A stretch of DNA of 64,000 bases from Streptomyces sp. NL15-2K (GTDB taxonomy: Bacteria; Actinomycetota; Actinomycetes; Streptomycetales; Streptomycetaceae). Location of the stretch: assembly GCF_030551255.1 (NCBI RefSeq), contig NZ_CP130630.1, forward strand, positions 5,623,501 to 5,687,500, written 5' to 3'. This document shows positions 35,988 through 43,581 of this stretch, piece by piece. The position numbers and the translations under genes are program-made. Position 1 is the stretch's first letter. Each line of letters opens with the position of its first letter. The notes beneath the pieces are model-generated. The model saw nothing but the letters and a program-made list of their open reading frames with translations, was not told where the DNA came from and searched no databases.

Positions 35988-36463
35988 CCCGCGCCCCCCG
36001 TCGGGAGAGTGACCGTCACCGTGCCGGTCACGTGTCTGCCGATGGCGTTGGCTCCGATCACACGGACGGTTGCGGTGTCGCCGTCGACCTCCTCGATCGT
36101 GCCCGTCAACATCATCGTGTCTCCGGGGTAGTTGGGTGCGCCCAGTCTGATGGCCACCTTGCGGAGTACGGCCCGGGGGCCGAAGTGGTCCGTGACGTAC
36201 CGACCGACCAGGCCGTTCGTCGTCAGGATGTTCATGAAGATGTCGGGGGAACCCTTCTCCCGGGCCAGTTCCGCGTCGTGGTGCACGTCCTGGTAATCCC
36301 GTGAGGCGATCGCTCCGGCGACGATCAGCGTGCGGGTGACCGGGATCTCCAGCGGGGGCAGCGCGTCATCGGCCCTCAACCCGTCTGTATCGGCCCTCAA
36401 CCCGTCTGTATCGGCCCTCAACCCGTCTGTATCGGCCCTCAGTCGGTCTTCGTCAGCCTTCAT
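35984..36463 (-). CDS. MaoC-like dehydratase (ChsH1-type partner)
   Basis: A 159-residue hot-dog-fold hydratase. The active site motif AGAIASRDYQDVHHDAELAREKG contains the expected Asp and His, and FMNILTTNGLVGRYV follows. The N terminus carries LRADTDG three times and a fourth partial copy, encoded by a 21-bp tandem repeat (36368-36430), which is outside the fold. GGGAGG is eight bases before ATG 36463. Four-base overlaps on both sides show tight coupling to the MaoC-DUF35 and Ltp2-like genes. It probably forms a heteromer with the MaoC half of its neighbour. Confidence 0.87.
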   Translation of the reverse strand: MKADEDRLRADTDGLRADTDGLRADTDGLRADDALPPLEIPVTRTLIVAGAIASRDYQDVHHDAELAREKGSPDIFMNILTTNGLVGRYVTDHFGPRAVLRKVAIRLGAPNYPGDTMMLTGTIEEVDGDTATVRVIGANAIGRHVTGTVTVTLPTGGAG

Positions 36464-37512
36464 ACGGCCGCCTCCCTTCCGGCGCGGAAGGCCGGCAGTA
36501 CCAACCCGTCGTCGTGCGCCTGGAATTCGAGGGTCACCGGCAGTCCGATCCGCACCCCGTCGTACGGCACCCCGGTCACGTTGCTGATCATCCGCACGCC
36601 CTCGGCCAGCTCGATCAGGGCTACCGCGTACGGAGGGTCGAAGGCGGGGAAGGGCGGGTGGTGCATGACGACGTACGAATACACCGTGCCCTCGCCGCTC
36701 GCCTCGACCGTGTCCCACTCCGGGCCGCCGCAGGTATTGCAGCCTGGCAGCCAGGGGAAGCGCAGGGTCCCGCAGCCGGTGCAGCGTTGGATCAGCAGCC
36801 GGTGCTCCCGGACGCCCTCCCAGAAACCGGCGTTGTCCCGGTTGACGACCGGGCGGGGGCGCGGGGGTTTCTCGCGTCGGCGTGCGGGGGCGTACTTGAG
36901 GATGCGGAAACGGTGGGTGCCGGCGAGGTCCGCGCCCACCCGGACGTCCGTGCGGGTCGTGACGAAGTAGCCCGTGCCCAGTTTGGTGGTCTTCCGCTCC
37001 GACACCGACTCGATCACCGTGTCGAAGGTGATCTCGTCACCGGGCCGGAGCGGTCTCAGATACTCCTGCTCGCAGTCGGTGGCGACGACCGAGGTGCAGC
37101 CCGCCTCGTCGAGGAGGGTGAGGAGATCGTCGTATGCCTCCGTCCGGCCGGAGAAGTCGGCCTGACCGATCTGATCGGTCAGATAGGTCTGATCGGTCTG
37201 ATCGGACCGGCCGACAGCGCCGCTGTGGCCCGAGAGACCGCCCATGGTCCACGCCTGGAGCATGGTGGGCGGGGCGATGGCGTCCGGGCCGGTGTACGCC
37301 TCGTTCGTGTCGCCCATCGCCTCGCACCAGTGACGGATCATGGGTTCGTTGACGGGATCCTTGCCGACGCCGGCGACGGTCGCCGGCCGTCCCTCGAACG
37401 CCTTCAGCCGCGTCCCCAGGTCATCGCTCGCACCGAGTTCCCCACTCCTCGTCCTCGGCTCGCCACTCCTCGTCCTCGGCTCGCCACTCTTCACCCCCGG
37501 CTCGTCCCTCAC
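36460..37512 (-). CDS. MaoC-like N-terminal dehydratase fused to DUF35 zinc-ribbon/OB fold (ChsH2-type)
   Basis: A 350-residue fusion. Residues 35-215 are a FAS1-type MaoC-like half domain (VNEPMIRHWCEAMGDTNEAY, FDTVIESVSERKTTKLGTGYFVT). Residues 225-345 are DUF35: a zinc ribbon CTGC...CNTC (about 243-260) and an OB fold with GTVYSYVVMHHPPFPAFDPPYAVALIELAEG. The layout is that of ChsH2 in mycobacterial cholesterol degradation, whose DUF35 domain binds Ltp2. The N terminus has a GEPRTRS repeat, and an internal linker has QTDQTYLTDQ-type repeats. GTG 37512 follows GAGGGGG. First gene of the three-gene operon. Confidence 0.85.
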   Translation of the reverse strand: MRDEPGVKSGEPRTRSGEPRTRSGELGASDDLGTRLKAFEGRPATVAGVGKDPVNEPMIRHWCEAMGDTNEAYTGPDAIAPPTMLQAWTMGGLSGHSGAVGRSDQTDQTYLTDQIGQADFSGRTEAYDDLLTLLDEAGCTSVVATDCEQEYLRPLRPGDEITFDTVIESVSERKTTKLGTGYFVTTRTDVRVGADLAGTHRFRILKYAPARRREKPPRPRPVVNRDNAGFWEGVREHRLLIQRCTGCGTLRFPWLPGCNTCGGPEWDTVEASGEGTVYSYVVMHHPPFPAFDPPYAVALIELAEGVRMISNVTGVPYDGVRIGLPVTLEFQAHDDGLVLPAFRAGREAAV

Positions 37513-37623
37513 CGTGGCCCCCTCGTCATCCCGTGTCTTCCCGTGTCATCCCGTGCCGCATCGTCTTGACACTTCTGGTACACCGCAGCCGTCGGCCCGG
37601 TTCCCAGTGCTCCCACGAAGATT

Positions 37624-37640
37624 TCTGACTGTCCGTCAGA
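37624..37640. promoter_or_regulatory. Palindrome upstream of the MaoC/Ltp2 operon
   Basis: TCTGAC and GTCAGA are perfect arms around TGTCC, 112 bases before the operon start. The size and symmetry fit a TetR-type operator. The regulator is not in the window. Confidence 0.45.
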
Positions 37641-37680
37641 TAGAGCGAGGTGTCAAGGTCGTCCACCCGCACGCGAAAAC

Positions 37681-37716
37681 GCCTGCGCGGCGATGCCGTA
37701 GCACCGCCGCGCAGGC
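37681..37716 (-). terminator. Strong hairpin after the Asn-rich secreted protein gene
   Basis: Perfect 12-base arms GCCTGCGCGGCG and CGCCGCGCAGGC with a 12-base loop, about 85 bases past the stop at 37801 in the direction of transcription. Confidence 0.7.
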
Positions 37717-37774
37717 GCGTTGTCACCCCACAAAGCACACCTCAAGCACACCCCATGCACAGGAGTTCAGGAGA

Positions 37775-37791
37775 CCGGTGCCGGGCACCGG
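37775..37791 (-). terminator. Short palindromic hairpin at the gene end
   Basis: CCGGTGCC and GGCACCGG pair around one base, 10 bases after the stop at 37801. It may work with the stronger hairpin at 37681-37716. Confidence 0.5.
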
Positions 37792-37800
37792 CCCCTCAGA

Positions 37801-38127
37801 TCACCACCACAGCGGGGTGAAGTTGACGGCCGTGTTGTCGTTTCCCTGATTGACGGACGTGAACGCGGAACCATTGACCTGGGCGGTATTGCTCTGGTTC
37901 GAGGCACCGGAGCCGGTCGCCTGCTGCTGCGTGGTGGACGAGTTGCCGTAGTTGTCACCACCGACGCCACTGCCGATGACGGCTGCCGCGGCGTCCGTCG
38001 CCGTCGCGCTCGATCCGTTGTCCGCGATCGCGCCACTGTCCGCCGTCGCGACGCCGGTGAACAGCGCGGCTGCCAGCGGAAGGGCGGAAACGGCGGCGAT
38101 GACACGGGCGGTACGGATGCTTGCCAT
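37801..38127 (-). CDS. Small secreted Asn/Gln/Ser-rich protein with a curlin-like motif
   Basis: A 108-residue protein with a signal peptide (cleavage near residue 29, VATADS) and a mature part dominated by Gly, Ser, Thr, Asn, Gln and Ala with no Cys. The segment SNQSNTAQVNG followed by SVNQGNDNTAVNF contains the QGxxNxA spacing of curlin-type amyloid repeats. It ends in a bulky NFTPLWW. Start ATG 38127 with GGAGG six bases before. It is not a chaplin or rodlin by sequence. A structural surface role is inference from composition. Confidence 0.7.
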   Translation of the reverse strand: MASIRTARVIAAVSALPLAAALFTGVATADSGAIADNGSSATATDAAAAVIGSGVGGDNYGNSSTTQQQATGSGASNQSNTAQVNGSAFTSVNQGNDNTAVNFTPLWW

Positions 38128-38485
38128 GTTGTTCCTCCAGAACGAAGTACGCACCGGCTGAACTGCCGGAAATACGCGAAATACGGCTGCTACCAGGGAA
38201 GTTGGCCAACCGCCCCGACCGTGGTGCACGACGTCGCGAATCCAGAGTTGCCCACCGAATCCCCGGCGAACCACCCCGGAAGCCGTGATTCGCACTGAAG
38301 TGTGATGACAAGTCGATAAACCCCTTTCATTACTCCAGTCCCAGCTCAGAGCGCATACGGGTACCTCCACCCCAAGCGGGACAAGAGGGGAAGCGTTCCG
38401 GCATATTTCCAGCCAATCCACCCCACCCGGCGAGTCGCGCCCGCTCCCTCTTCCTTTTTTCGAACATACGTACGAACATAGAGGC
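38128..38485. other. Divergent intergenic region
   Basis: These 358 bases separate the Asn-rich secreted protein from the primase-polymerase gene. I see no gene. The right end has a T-rich run and the LexA-type box described separately; the left end holds only the ribosome site of the secreted protein gene. Confidence 0.5.
38460..38475 (+). promoter_or_regulatory. Candidate LexA (SOS) box
   Basis: TCGAACATACGTACGA matches the actinobacterial SOS consensus TCGAAC-N4-GTTCGA with a single difference (A for T at the third base of the second arm). It ends ten bases before the ATG of the primase-polymerase gene, where LexA would block transcription. Confidence 0.55.
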
Positions 38486-39352
38486 ATGGCCACCACCGAC
38501 CGGCAGGCCACGACGATGGCCCTCGCACACGCCCTGTCAGCCGCCGAACGCGGACTGGCCGTCATCCCCCTGTCCCGGACGAAGCTCCCGGCCCTGCGCT
38601 CCCCGCACCGCGACGACCCCTCCGCCCCGCCCTGCCACGGCGAGTGCGGGCGCTTCGGCCACGGGATCTACGACGCCGCCACCGACCCGGCGCGCATCCG
38701 CGAACTGTTCGCCGCGGCGCCCTGGGCGACGGGCTACGGCATCGCGTGCGGCCTCCCTCCCCACCACCTCATCGGCGTCGACCTCGACACGAAATCCGGT
38801 ACGGACTCCTCGGCCGCCCTGCGCGAACTGGCCCTGCGCCACCTGTTCACGATCCCCGAAACGGTCGTCGTGCTCACCCCGAGCGGCGGCCGTCACCTCT
38901 GGCTGAGCGGCCCGCCCGACGTCGTCGTCCCCAACTCGGCCGGCCGCCTCGCCCCCGGCATCGACATCCGCGGCGCCGGCGGCTACCTCGTCGGCCCCGG
39001 CTCCCGCACGGACCACGGCGTGTACGCCACGGCTCCCGGCACCGCCCACCTGGCCCCCGCGGCCTGCCCGCCCGCGCTGCTCCGTCTCCTGCTGCCCCCG
39101 CCCCGCACACACCACCCCACGCCCCCGTCGACGGGCGGACACGGACAGGGCCTCGTCCAGTTCGTCCTCGCCGCGCACGAGGGCCAGCGCAACACCCGCC
39201 TGTTCTGGGCGGCCTGCCGTGCCTACGAGGACGGCATCGGCCCCGCCCTCGTCGACGCCCTGGTCGACGCGGCCGTGAACACCGGGCTCAGCGAGCGCGA
39301 GGCCCGCGCGACGATCGCGTCGGCGGCGCGGATGACAGTGCATCGGCCGTGA
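38486..39352 (+). CDS. Bifunctional DNA primase/polymerase (Prim-Pol)
   Basis: A 288-residue archaeo-eukaryotic-type primase-polymerase. The metal-binding pair is D99-x-D101 (LIGVDLDTKSG), the nucleotide-binding His is H137 (SGGRHLWL) and the third acid is D160 (PGIDIRGAGGYLVGPGS), so the catalytic set looks intact. A CHGEC motif near residue 50 may bind zinc. The C-terminal part (about 205-288) is the helical extension often found after Prim-Pol domains. ATG 38486. The upstream LexA-type box suggests induction by DNA damage. Such proteins occur in mobile elements and as host paralogues; the window has a second, degenerate copy at 49266-49931. Confidence 0.85.
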   Translation: MATTDRQATTMALAHALSAAERGLAVIPLSRTKLPALRSPHRDDPSAPPCHGECGRFGHGIYDAATDPARIRELFAAAPWATGYGIACGLPPHHLIGVDLDTKSGTDSSAALRELALRHLFTIPETVVVLTPSGGRHLWLSGPPDVVVPNSAGRLAPGIDIRGAGGYLVGPGSRTDHGVYATAPGTAHLAPAACPPALLRLLLPPPRTHHPTPPSTGGHGQGLVQFVLAAHEGQRNTRLFWAACRAYEDGIGPALVDALVDAAVNTGLSEREARATIASAARMTVHRP

Positions 39353-39420
39353 AGAGCCTGGCCGGCATCGGCCGTGAAAGACGCCGCCGGGACACCGCCG
39401 GCAGAACCAAGAGGAAGACC

Positions 39421-39879
39421 ATGCACCGCCGCTCCAAAGTGCCGACCATGTCCCTGACCCGCGTCCTCCTCGCGTCCGGCCGGTCGCTCGACCTCGGGGA
39501 ACTTCGGCTGTCGTCCACGTACGGCGGGATGCTGGACGGCTATCCGTGCAAGCCCGTCAACGAGGTGAAGATCAAGAGTCTGCTGCACAGCGCCGAACGG
39601 GCCTCCCCCACCGCCCCGGTGCACCTCGTCCCGCCCCCGCGTGAGTATCCCGACCAGTACGCCGGCGGGTTCGGCCCGGTCGAGGTGCTGCCGGCCGTGG
39701 CATGCGTCGGCGTCTTCCGCTCCACGGCACTGGACCCGGCCCACGATCCGGTGCTGTACCGCTCGGCCCTGACCGTCGTCTGGTTCCAGCCCACGGCCCA
39801 GATGCCCTCGGGCTGCGACGCGGAGGACGCGCTTCGTGACGTTCCCTGGGAGGAACTGGCCCGCGACTACGCGCTGTAG
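39421..39879 (+). CDS. Hypothetical protein
   Basis: A 152-residue soluble protein, starting at ATG 39421 with AGAGGA five bases before. There is no signal peptide or helix. The middle reads STYGGMLDGYPCKPVNE and later VACVGVFRSTALDP, and it ends with DVPWEELARDYAL. It follows the primase-polymerase gene by 68 bases and may share its transcript. A later start at 39448 (MSLTRVLL) is possible. I do not recognise the family. Confidence 0.65.
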   Translation: MHRRSKVPTMSLTRVLLASGRSLDLGELRLSSTYGGMLDGYPCKPVNEVKIKSLLHSAERASPTAPVHLVPPPREYPDQYAGGFGPVEVLPAVACVGVFRSTALDPAHDPVLYRSALTVVWFQPTAQMPSGCDAEDALRDVPWEELARDYAL

Positions 39880-39956
39880 TCAGCCCCGAGGTCCCCTTCA
39901 CCGCAGCCCCGGAAATCCCGTTTCCCGGGCGCGGACCCGTGTGCCAGGCTCGCACG

Positions 39957-40499
39957 GTGACCGTTTCGCGATCCGATCTGCTGCGCCGGCAATTCGACCT
40001 GACCTGGTCGCTGTTCGAATACCACCTCGGCCGACTCGAACCCGAGGACTTCCTGTGGGAACCGGCGCCCCACTGCTGGACGGTACGTCGGACCGCCGAC
40101 GACACCTGGATACCGGACTGGTCGGACATCGAGCCCGATCCCGTCCCCGTCCCGACCATCGGCTGGCTGAGCTGGCACATCGGCTGGTGGTGGGGCGTCA
40201 CCCTCGACCACGTGACCGGGCGCCCGCCGCGCGAGCGGACCGACATCACCTGGCCCGGCGCCGGGCAGCCGACCGTCGAGTGGTTACGAAGCCTGCGCAC
40301 GGACTGGCTGGCAGCCCTGGTCCACCTCACCGACTCCGACCTGGACACCACGGCCCAGTTCCCCTTGCCGGACGACCCGGAGTACACGGTCGCCGACATG
40401 CTGGCCTGGGTGAATGCCGAGCTGATGAAGAATGCGGCGGAGATCGGGCAGTTGCGGATGCTGCGGACGGCGATATCGGGGACCGCTCCGCAGACCTAG
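39957..40499 (+). CDS. DinB-family protein with a TTA codon
   Basis: A 180-residue DinB/four-helix-bundle protein: RRQFDLTWSLFEYHLGRLEPEDFLWEP opening helix, the metal-type His in SWHIGWWWG and the late ELMKNAAEIGQLRML helix. Members include thiol S-transferases and DNA-damage-induced proteins. GTG 39957 is preferred; GTG 39939 would add six residues. Codon 40284-40286 is TTA, rare in this genome type and read only by the bldA tRNA, so expression is probably developmental. Its stop overlaps that of the converging small membrane gene. Confidence 0.82.
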   Translation: MTVSRSDLLRRQFDLTWSLFEYHLGRLEPEDFLWEPAPHCWTVRRTADDTWIPDWSDIEPDPVPVPTIGWLSWHIGWWWGVTLDHVTGRPPRERTDITWPGAGQPTVEWLRSLRTDWLAALVHLTDSDLDTTAQFPLPDDPEYTVADMLAWVNAELMKNAAEIGQLRMLRTAISGTAPQT

Positions 40500-40714
40500 T
40501 CGGACGCCGTGTCCGACAAGCCACTTTGAGTGTCCGGAAAGATCAGCCGGGCGGCGAAGCCGACCATCCCCAGGGATCCCAACGCCAGACCGTGACGCAG
40601 CCACCGCATGCCGCCCTCCCAATCCTGAGCGGAGCCGAAGACCAGCCAGGCGGCGAGAGTGATGCCGACCAGCACGACGGCCACGCCCAGGGTGCGACGT
40701 AATCCGAGATTCAT
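40496..40714 (-). CDS. Small two-helix membrane protein
   Basis: A 72-residue protein with helices at about 9-28 and 43-60, an Arg-rich start (MNLGLRR) and an acidic C-terminal tail. ATG 40714 with GGGGAGAGAG upstream; that ribosome site directly abuts the proposed left end of the IS110 element, so the insertion probably removed its native promoter. Stops of this gene and of the DinB gene overlap tail to tail. Function unknown. Confidence 0.6.
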   Translation of the reverse strand: MNLGLRRTLGVAVVLVGITLAAWLVFGSAQDWEGGMRWLRHGLALGSLGMVGFAARLIFPDTQSGLSDTASD

Positions 40715-40740
40715 GCGCTCATGATCTCTCTCCCCCCCCG

Positions 40741-41006
40741 TTACCTTTTTCGTGGCCCCGCAATGGGGCGCCTGGCCCCCGGGTCCGGTATGGCTGTGTG
40801 CCCCCTGTCGTACGGATGACCTGGGGGGTGTTGCCGCCGGGCTTCGGGGCACCGCTTGACCGCTGATGAGGGGCCTGACGACCGCCTGGTCCGGCGCAAT
40901 GCCGGGCCGTTTCACTGGTGGCATGTCTGCGTAACGTGGTTGCCGGCGTGTGGTGCCGCAGGGACGGCCGGGAGTTGAGGAGACGAGTGGCGAGGGGCAC
41001 GCGTAC
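40741..41006 (+). ncRNA. Candidate IS110 bridge-RNA region
   Basis: The 266 non-coding bases between the proposed left end and the transposase start are rich in stem-forming GC blocks (for example GGCCCCG...CGGGGC-type pairs at 40751-40770). In IS110-group elements the left end encodes a bispecific bridge RNA that pairs with target and donor DNA. Position and structure fit; exact limits and loops cannot be set by eye. Confidence 0.4.
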
Positions 41007-42230
41007 ATGGTCGACACGACCGCGATAGATCTTTTCCTCGGCCTGGACCTGGGCAAGGAGTTCCACCACGCCCACGGCCGGACCGAAGACGGCAGAACCG
41101 TGCACGACAAGCGGCTGCCCAACACCGAGCCGAAACTGCTGGAGCTGTTCACCAGGCTGGTGGCGAAGTTCGGCACTGTCCTGGTGATCGTGGACCAGGT
41201 CGCCAACATCGGCGCGCTGCCGCTGACGGTGGCCCGCGCGGCCGGCTGCCGGGTGGCCTACCTGCCCGGGCTGTCGATGCGGCGGGCCGCCGACCTGCAC
41301 CCGGGCGAGGCCAAGACCGACGCCCGCGACGCGTTCGTGATCGCCGAGACCGCCCGCACCATGCCGCACACCCTGCGCGCGGTGGACCGCGACGACGAGG
41401 TGCTGGCCGAGCTGACCATGCTCACCGGCTACGACAACGACCTGGCCGGCGAGGTCAACCGCGCCACCAACCGGCTGCGCGGCCTGCTCTCTCAGATCCA
41501 CCCCTCTCTCGAGCGTGTGCTCGGCCCGCGCCTGGCCTACCCCTATATCCAGGCGCTCCTCCAACGGCACGGCTCCCCGGCGAGACTGAGGAAACTGGGC
41601 CGGGCCCGCTGCGAGGCCCTGCTCAAGGTGCACGGTTCGCGCAAGGCCCACCACCTGACCGCAGAGATCTTCGACGCGCTCGCCGAGCAGACCCTTGTCG
41701 TGCCGGGCACCGAGGCATCCGCGCTGATCGTGCCGGGACTCGCCGCCCAGCTCGCCGCCGCCCACACCCAGCGCCGCCAGGCCGAGCAGGAGATCGCCGC
41801 CCTGCTGGAGGCCCTCCCTCTTTTCCACCTCCTGACCTCCCTGCCCGGCCTGGGCGTCAGGACCACAGCGGCCGTGATCGTCGCGATCGGCGACGGCACC
41901 GGCTTCCCCACCGCCGGACACCTCGCCTCCTACGCCGGACTCGCCCCCGCCACGAAGTCCTCGGGCACCTCCATCCGCGGCGAGCACGCACCCCACCGCG
42001 GCAACCGGCTCCTCAAACGCGCCCTGTTCCAGGCCGCGTTCGCCGCGATCGGCTGCAAAGCCGACCCGTCCTCCCGGATCTACTACGACCGGCAACGCGC
42101 ACGCGGCAAGACCCACACCCAGGCGATCCTCCGCCTGGCCCGCCAGCGCGTGAACGTCATCCACGCCATGATCCGCACCGGGGCCCTCTACGAAGCACGC
42201 ACCCCGAACGACGTCGACCTCGCCGCCTGA
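41007..42230 (+). CDS. IS110-family transposase
   Basis: A 407-residue DEDD-type recombinase. The N-terminal RuvC-like half has FLGLDLGK (first Asp), VIVDQVANIG and KTDARDAFVIAET. The C-terminal transposase_20 half has LTSLPGLGVRTTAAVIVAIGD, a helix-hairpin-helix, and YAGLAPATKSSGTSIRGEH with the conserved Ser region, then HRGNRLLKRALFQAA. Both halves are complete, so it may be active. I start it at ATG 41007, nine bases after GAGGGG, not at the GTG 57 bases upstream. Confidence 0.92.
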   Translation: MVDTTAIDLFLGLDLGKEFHHAHGRTEDGRTVHDKRLPNTEPKLLELFTRLVAKFGTVLVIVDQVANIGALPLTVARAAGCRVAYLPGLSMRRAADLHPGEAKTDARDAFVIAETARTMPHTLRAVDRDDEVLAELTMLTGYDNDLAGEVNRATNRLRGLLSQIHPSLERVLGPRLAYPYIQALLQRHGSPARLRKLGRARCEALLKVHGSRKAHHLTAEIFDALAEQTLVVPGTEASALIVPGLAAQLAAAHTQRRQAEQEIAALLEALPLFHLLTSLPGLGVRTTAAVIVAIGDGTGFPTAGHLASYAGLAPATKSSGTSIRGEHAPHRGNRLLKRALFQAAFAAIGCKADPSSRIYYDRQRARGKTHTQAILRLARQRVNVIHAMIRTGALYEARTPNDVDLAA

Positions 42231-42527
42231 CGACTCCACCGCCCCTACCCTCCAAGCCCCATCACGCCCGCGCACCGGCACGGCCACTCCGGCCCTGCCG
42301 GCCACCGGGATGCCCATCAGCCACCCGATCCGCCAGGAACATCCCGCTTCGCGGGACGTTCCCGAAAACCACGATCAACCCCTACAAGCCGACCCCCCGG
42401 GGTTGACGAAACAGATAGGGGCACCCCCCCCGGCACCCACCGCCGCACCGCAACCAGCAGCACTCGAACGAACAAATCGAGCGGGCGTTGGAGGCCGCCG
42501 AAGAGAGTAGGCGGCGTTCCAGGCAAG

Positions 42528-42570
42528 AGGGCGCCATCTTCGCCCCACGCCGGGGAGTGGATGGCGCCTT
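42528..42570 (-). terminator. Hairpin after the DUF6221 gene
   Basis: AGGGCGCCATC and GATGGCGCCTT pair with one mismatch across a 21-base loop, 14 bases after the DUF6221 stop. The space back to the IS end (42433-42527) shows a short forward frame with NEQIERALEAAEE-like text but no start, perhaps a gene remnant. Confidence 0.6.
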
Positions 42571-42583
42571 CATGCTGGCCTGG

Positions 42584-43102
42584 CTACATGTGCGGGATGT
42601 CCCACGACCGAGGTCGCGCGTCCGGTGCCCACTCAGGCTGGTAATCGGGATGGTCCGCGTAGGGCAATGCGAGCAGTCTTAGCACCGCGTCGTTGCCGAA
42701 GACCCCGTCCGGGCGCTCGTCGATGGCTCGCGAATGGCGCTCGCAGATGACATCAGGGTCATACTCATCCCCGTACGGATCGAAGTGCACGCTGTTGGTG
42801 CAGGGAAAGCCCGGATGTGGATCAGTGGCGTCGGGCCGGTACCTGTCGAGGATGCCGAGCTTGGCCTCTACCTCGCGACGGACGCGAGCCGGGTTGTGGC
42901 GGGCTATGTGAATGGCCTCCAGTCGGTCGGGGACCCCTGTGTCGGGGACTACTATCCGGCCGTTTGACTTCTCCTCGATGGGCCCTTGCTCACGAAAACG
43001 ATCACGCATCAGCCACTCACCTCCGCCGTTCGCCGCCATCTCGGCGAAGGCTTCGTCCTCATCGAGTCGGGCACGCAGGAACTCGACCAAGCTGTCATTC
43101 AC
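42584..43102 (-). CDS. DUF6221 family protein
   Basis: A 172-residue protein of the actinomycete DUF6221 family: VEFLRARLDEDEAFAEM start, HIARHNPARVRREVEAKLGILDRY middle and RLLALPYADHPDYQPEWAP end. GTG 43102 has GGGAG six bases before. This family is common in integrative elements, plasmids and phage-like regions of Streptomyces; function is not established. It lies between an IS110 and a tRNA-Ser gene, which fits an accessory origin. Confidence 0.8.
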   Translation of the reverse strand: MNDSLVEFLRARLDEDEAFAEMAANGGGEWLMRDRFREQGPIEEKSNGRIVVPDTGVPDRLEAIHIARHNPARVRREVEAKLGILDRYRPDATDPHPGFPCTNSVHFDPYGDEYDPDVICERHSRAIDERPDGVFGNDAVLRLLALPYADHPDYQPEWAPDARPRSWDIPHM

Positions 43103-43339
43103 GCGCTACTCCCGGTCAGGCATGCGGCGGCCCGGCAGAGTTTAGCCGCCGCGCACTTCAGCCGAAGCGCTGTGGACATGCGAAGAGCGAACCTGCGGCG
43201 TGGCCCGTGCCCCCGGGTGTAGAGGGTCGCTGACCAGCAAGTTCCTACCTCTGGTCCGCGGGCTCGTGGTCCACGCCTGGTCCACACGCGCTGATCAACC
43301 ACGCGACAGACCCGGATCAAGGTGAGACAAGCTCCACGC

Positions 43340-43374
43340 AGAAGGGGTGCCCCTCAACGAGAAGCACCCCTTCT
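43340..43374 (-). terminator. Terminator after tRNA-Ser(TGA)
   Basis: AGAAGGGGTGC and GCACCCCTTCT are perfect arms, 22 bases past the tRNA 3' end on the minus strand. The 237 bases left of it (43103-43339) hold no gene that I can see, only GGTCCACGCCTGGTCCA-type direct repeats near 43270. Confidence 0.85.
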
Positions 43375-43396
43375 GACCTGCGACGTCTGTGACCTG

Positions 43397-43483
43397 CGGA
43401 GGCGGTGAGATTCGAACTCACGGTGACATCGCTGCCACGACGGTTTTCAAGACCGTTCCCTTAGGCCGCTCGGGCACGCCTCC
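43397..43483 (-). tRNA. tRNA-Ser (anticodon TGA)
   Basis: An 87-base gene with acceptor arms GGAGGCG/CGCCTCC, D arm GCCCGAGCGGCC, anticodon loop CTTGAAA (TGA, reading UCA and others), a serine-type variable arm and a T arm with GAGTTCGAATCTC. Confidence 0.95.
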
Positions 43484-43581
43484 TCGCGCCGCCCGCACCG
43501 GCGGCGCGGGGACAAGAGTAACGGGTTGGGGCGGGCGCGCGGGGGTGGGTTCTCGGGGAGTCGGTCGGGGGGTGGGTCGGG

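Larger units (their letters stand above)
40732..42432 (+). mobile_element. IS110-family insertion sequence
   Basis: Encodes one IS110 transposase (41007-42230) and has long flanking non-coding ends. Both proposed ends carry CCCCCCCCG (40732-40740 and 42424-42432), consistent with a shared core or target sequence; IS110 elements have no terminal inverted repeats and do not make normal target duplications. The exact ends are not certain. About 1.7 kb, which is typical. Confidence 0.6.

Noticed and set aside
42433..42600. Forward frame with NEQIERALEAAEE-like text right of the IS110
   Set aside because: No start codon or ribosome site and overlaps the DUF6221 terminator; kept only as a possible remnant.
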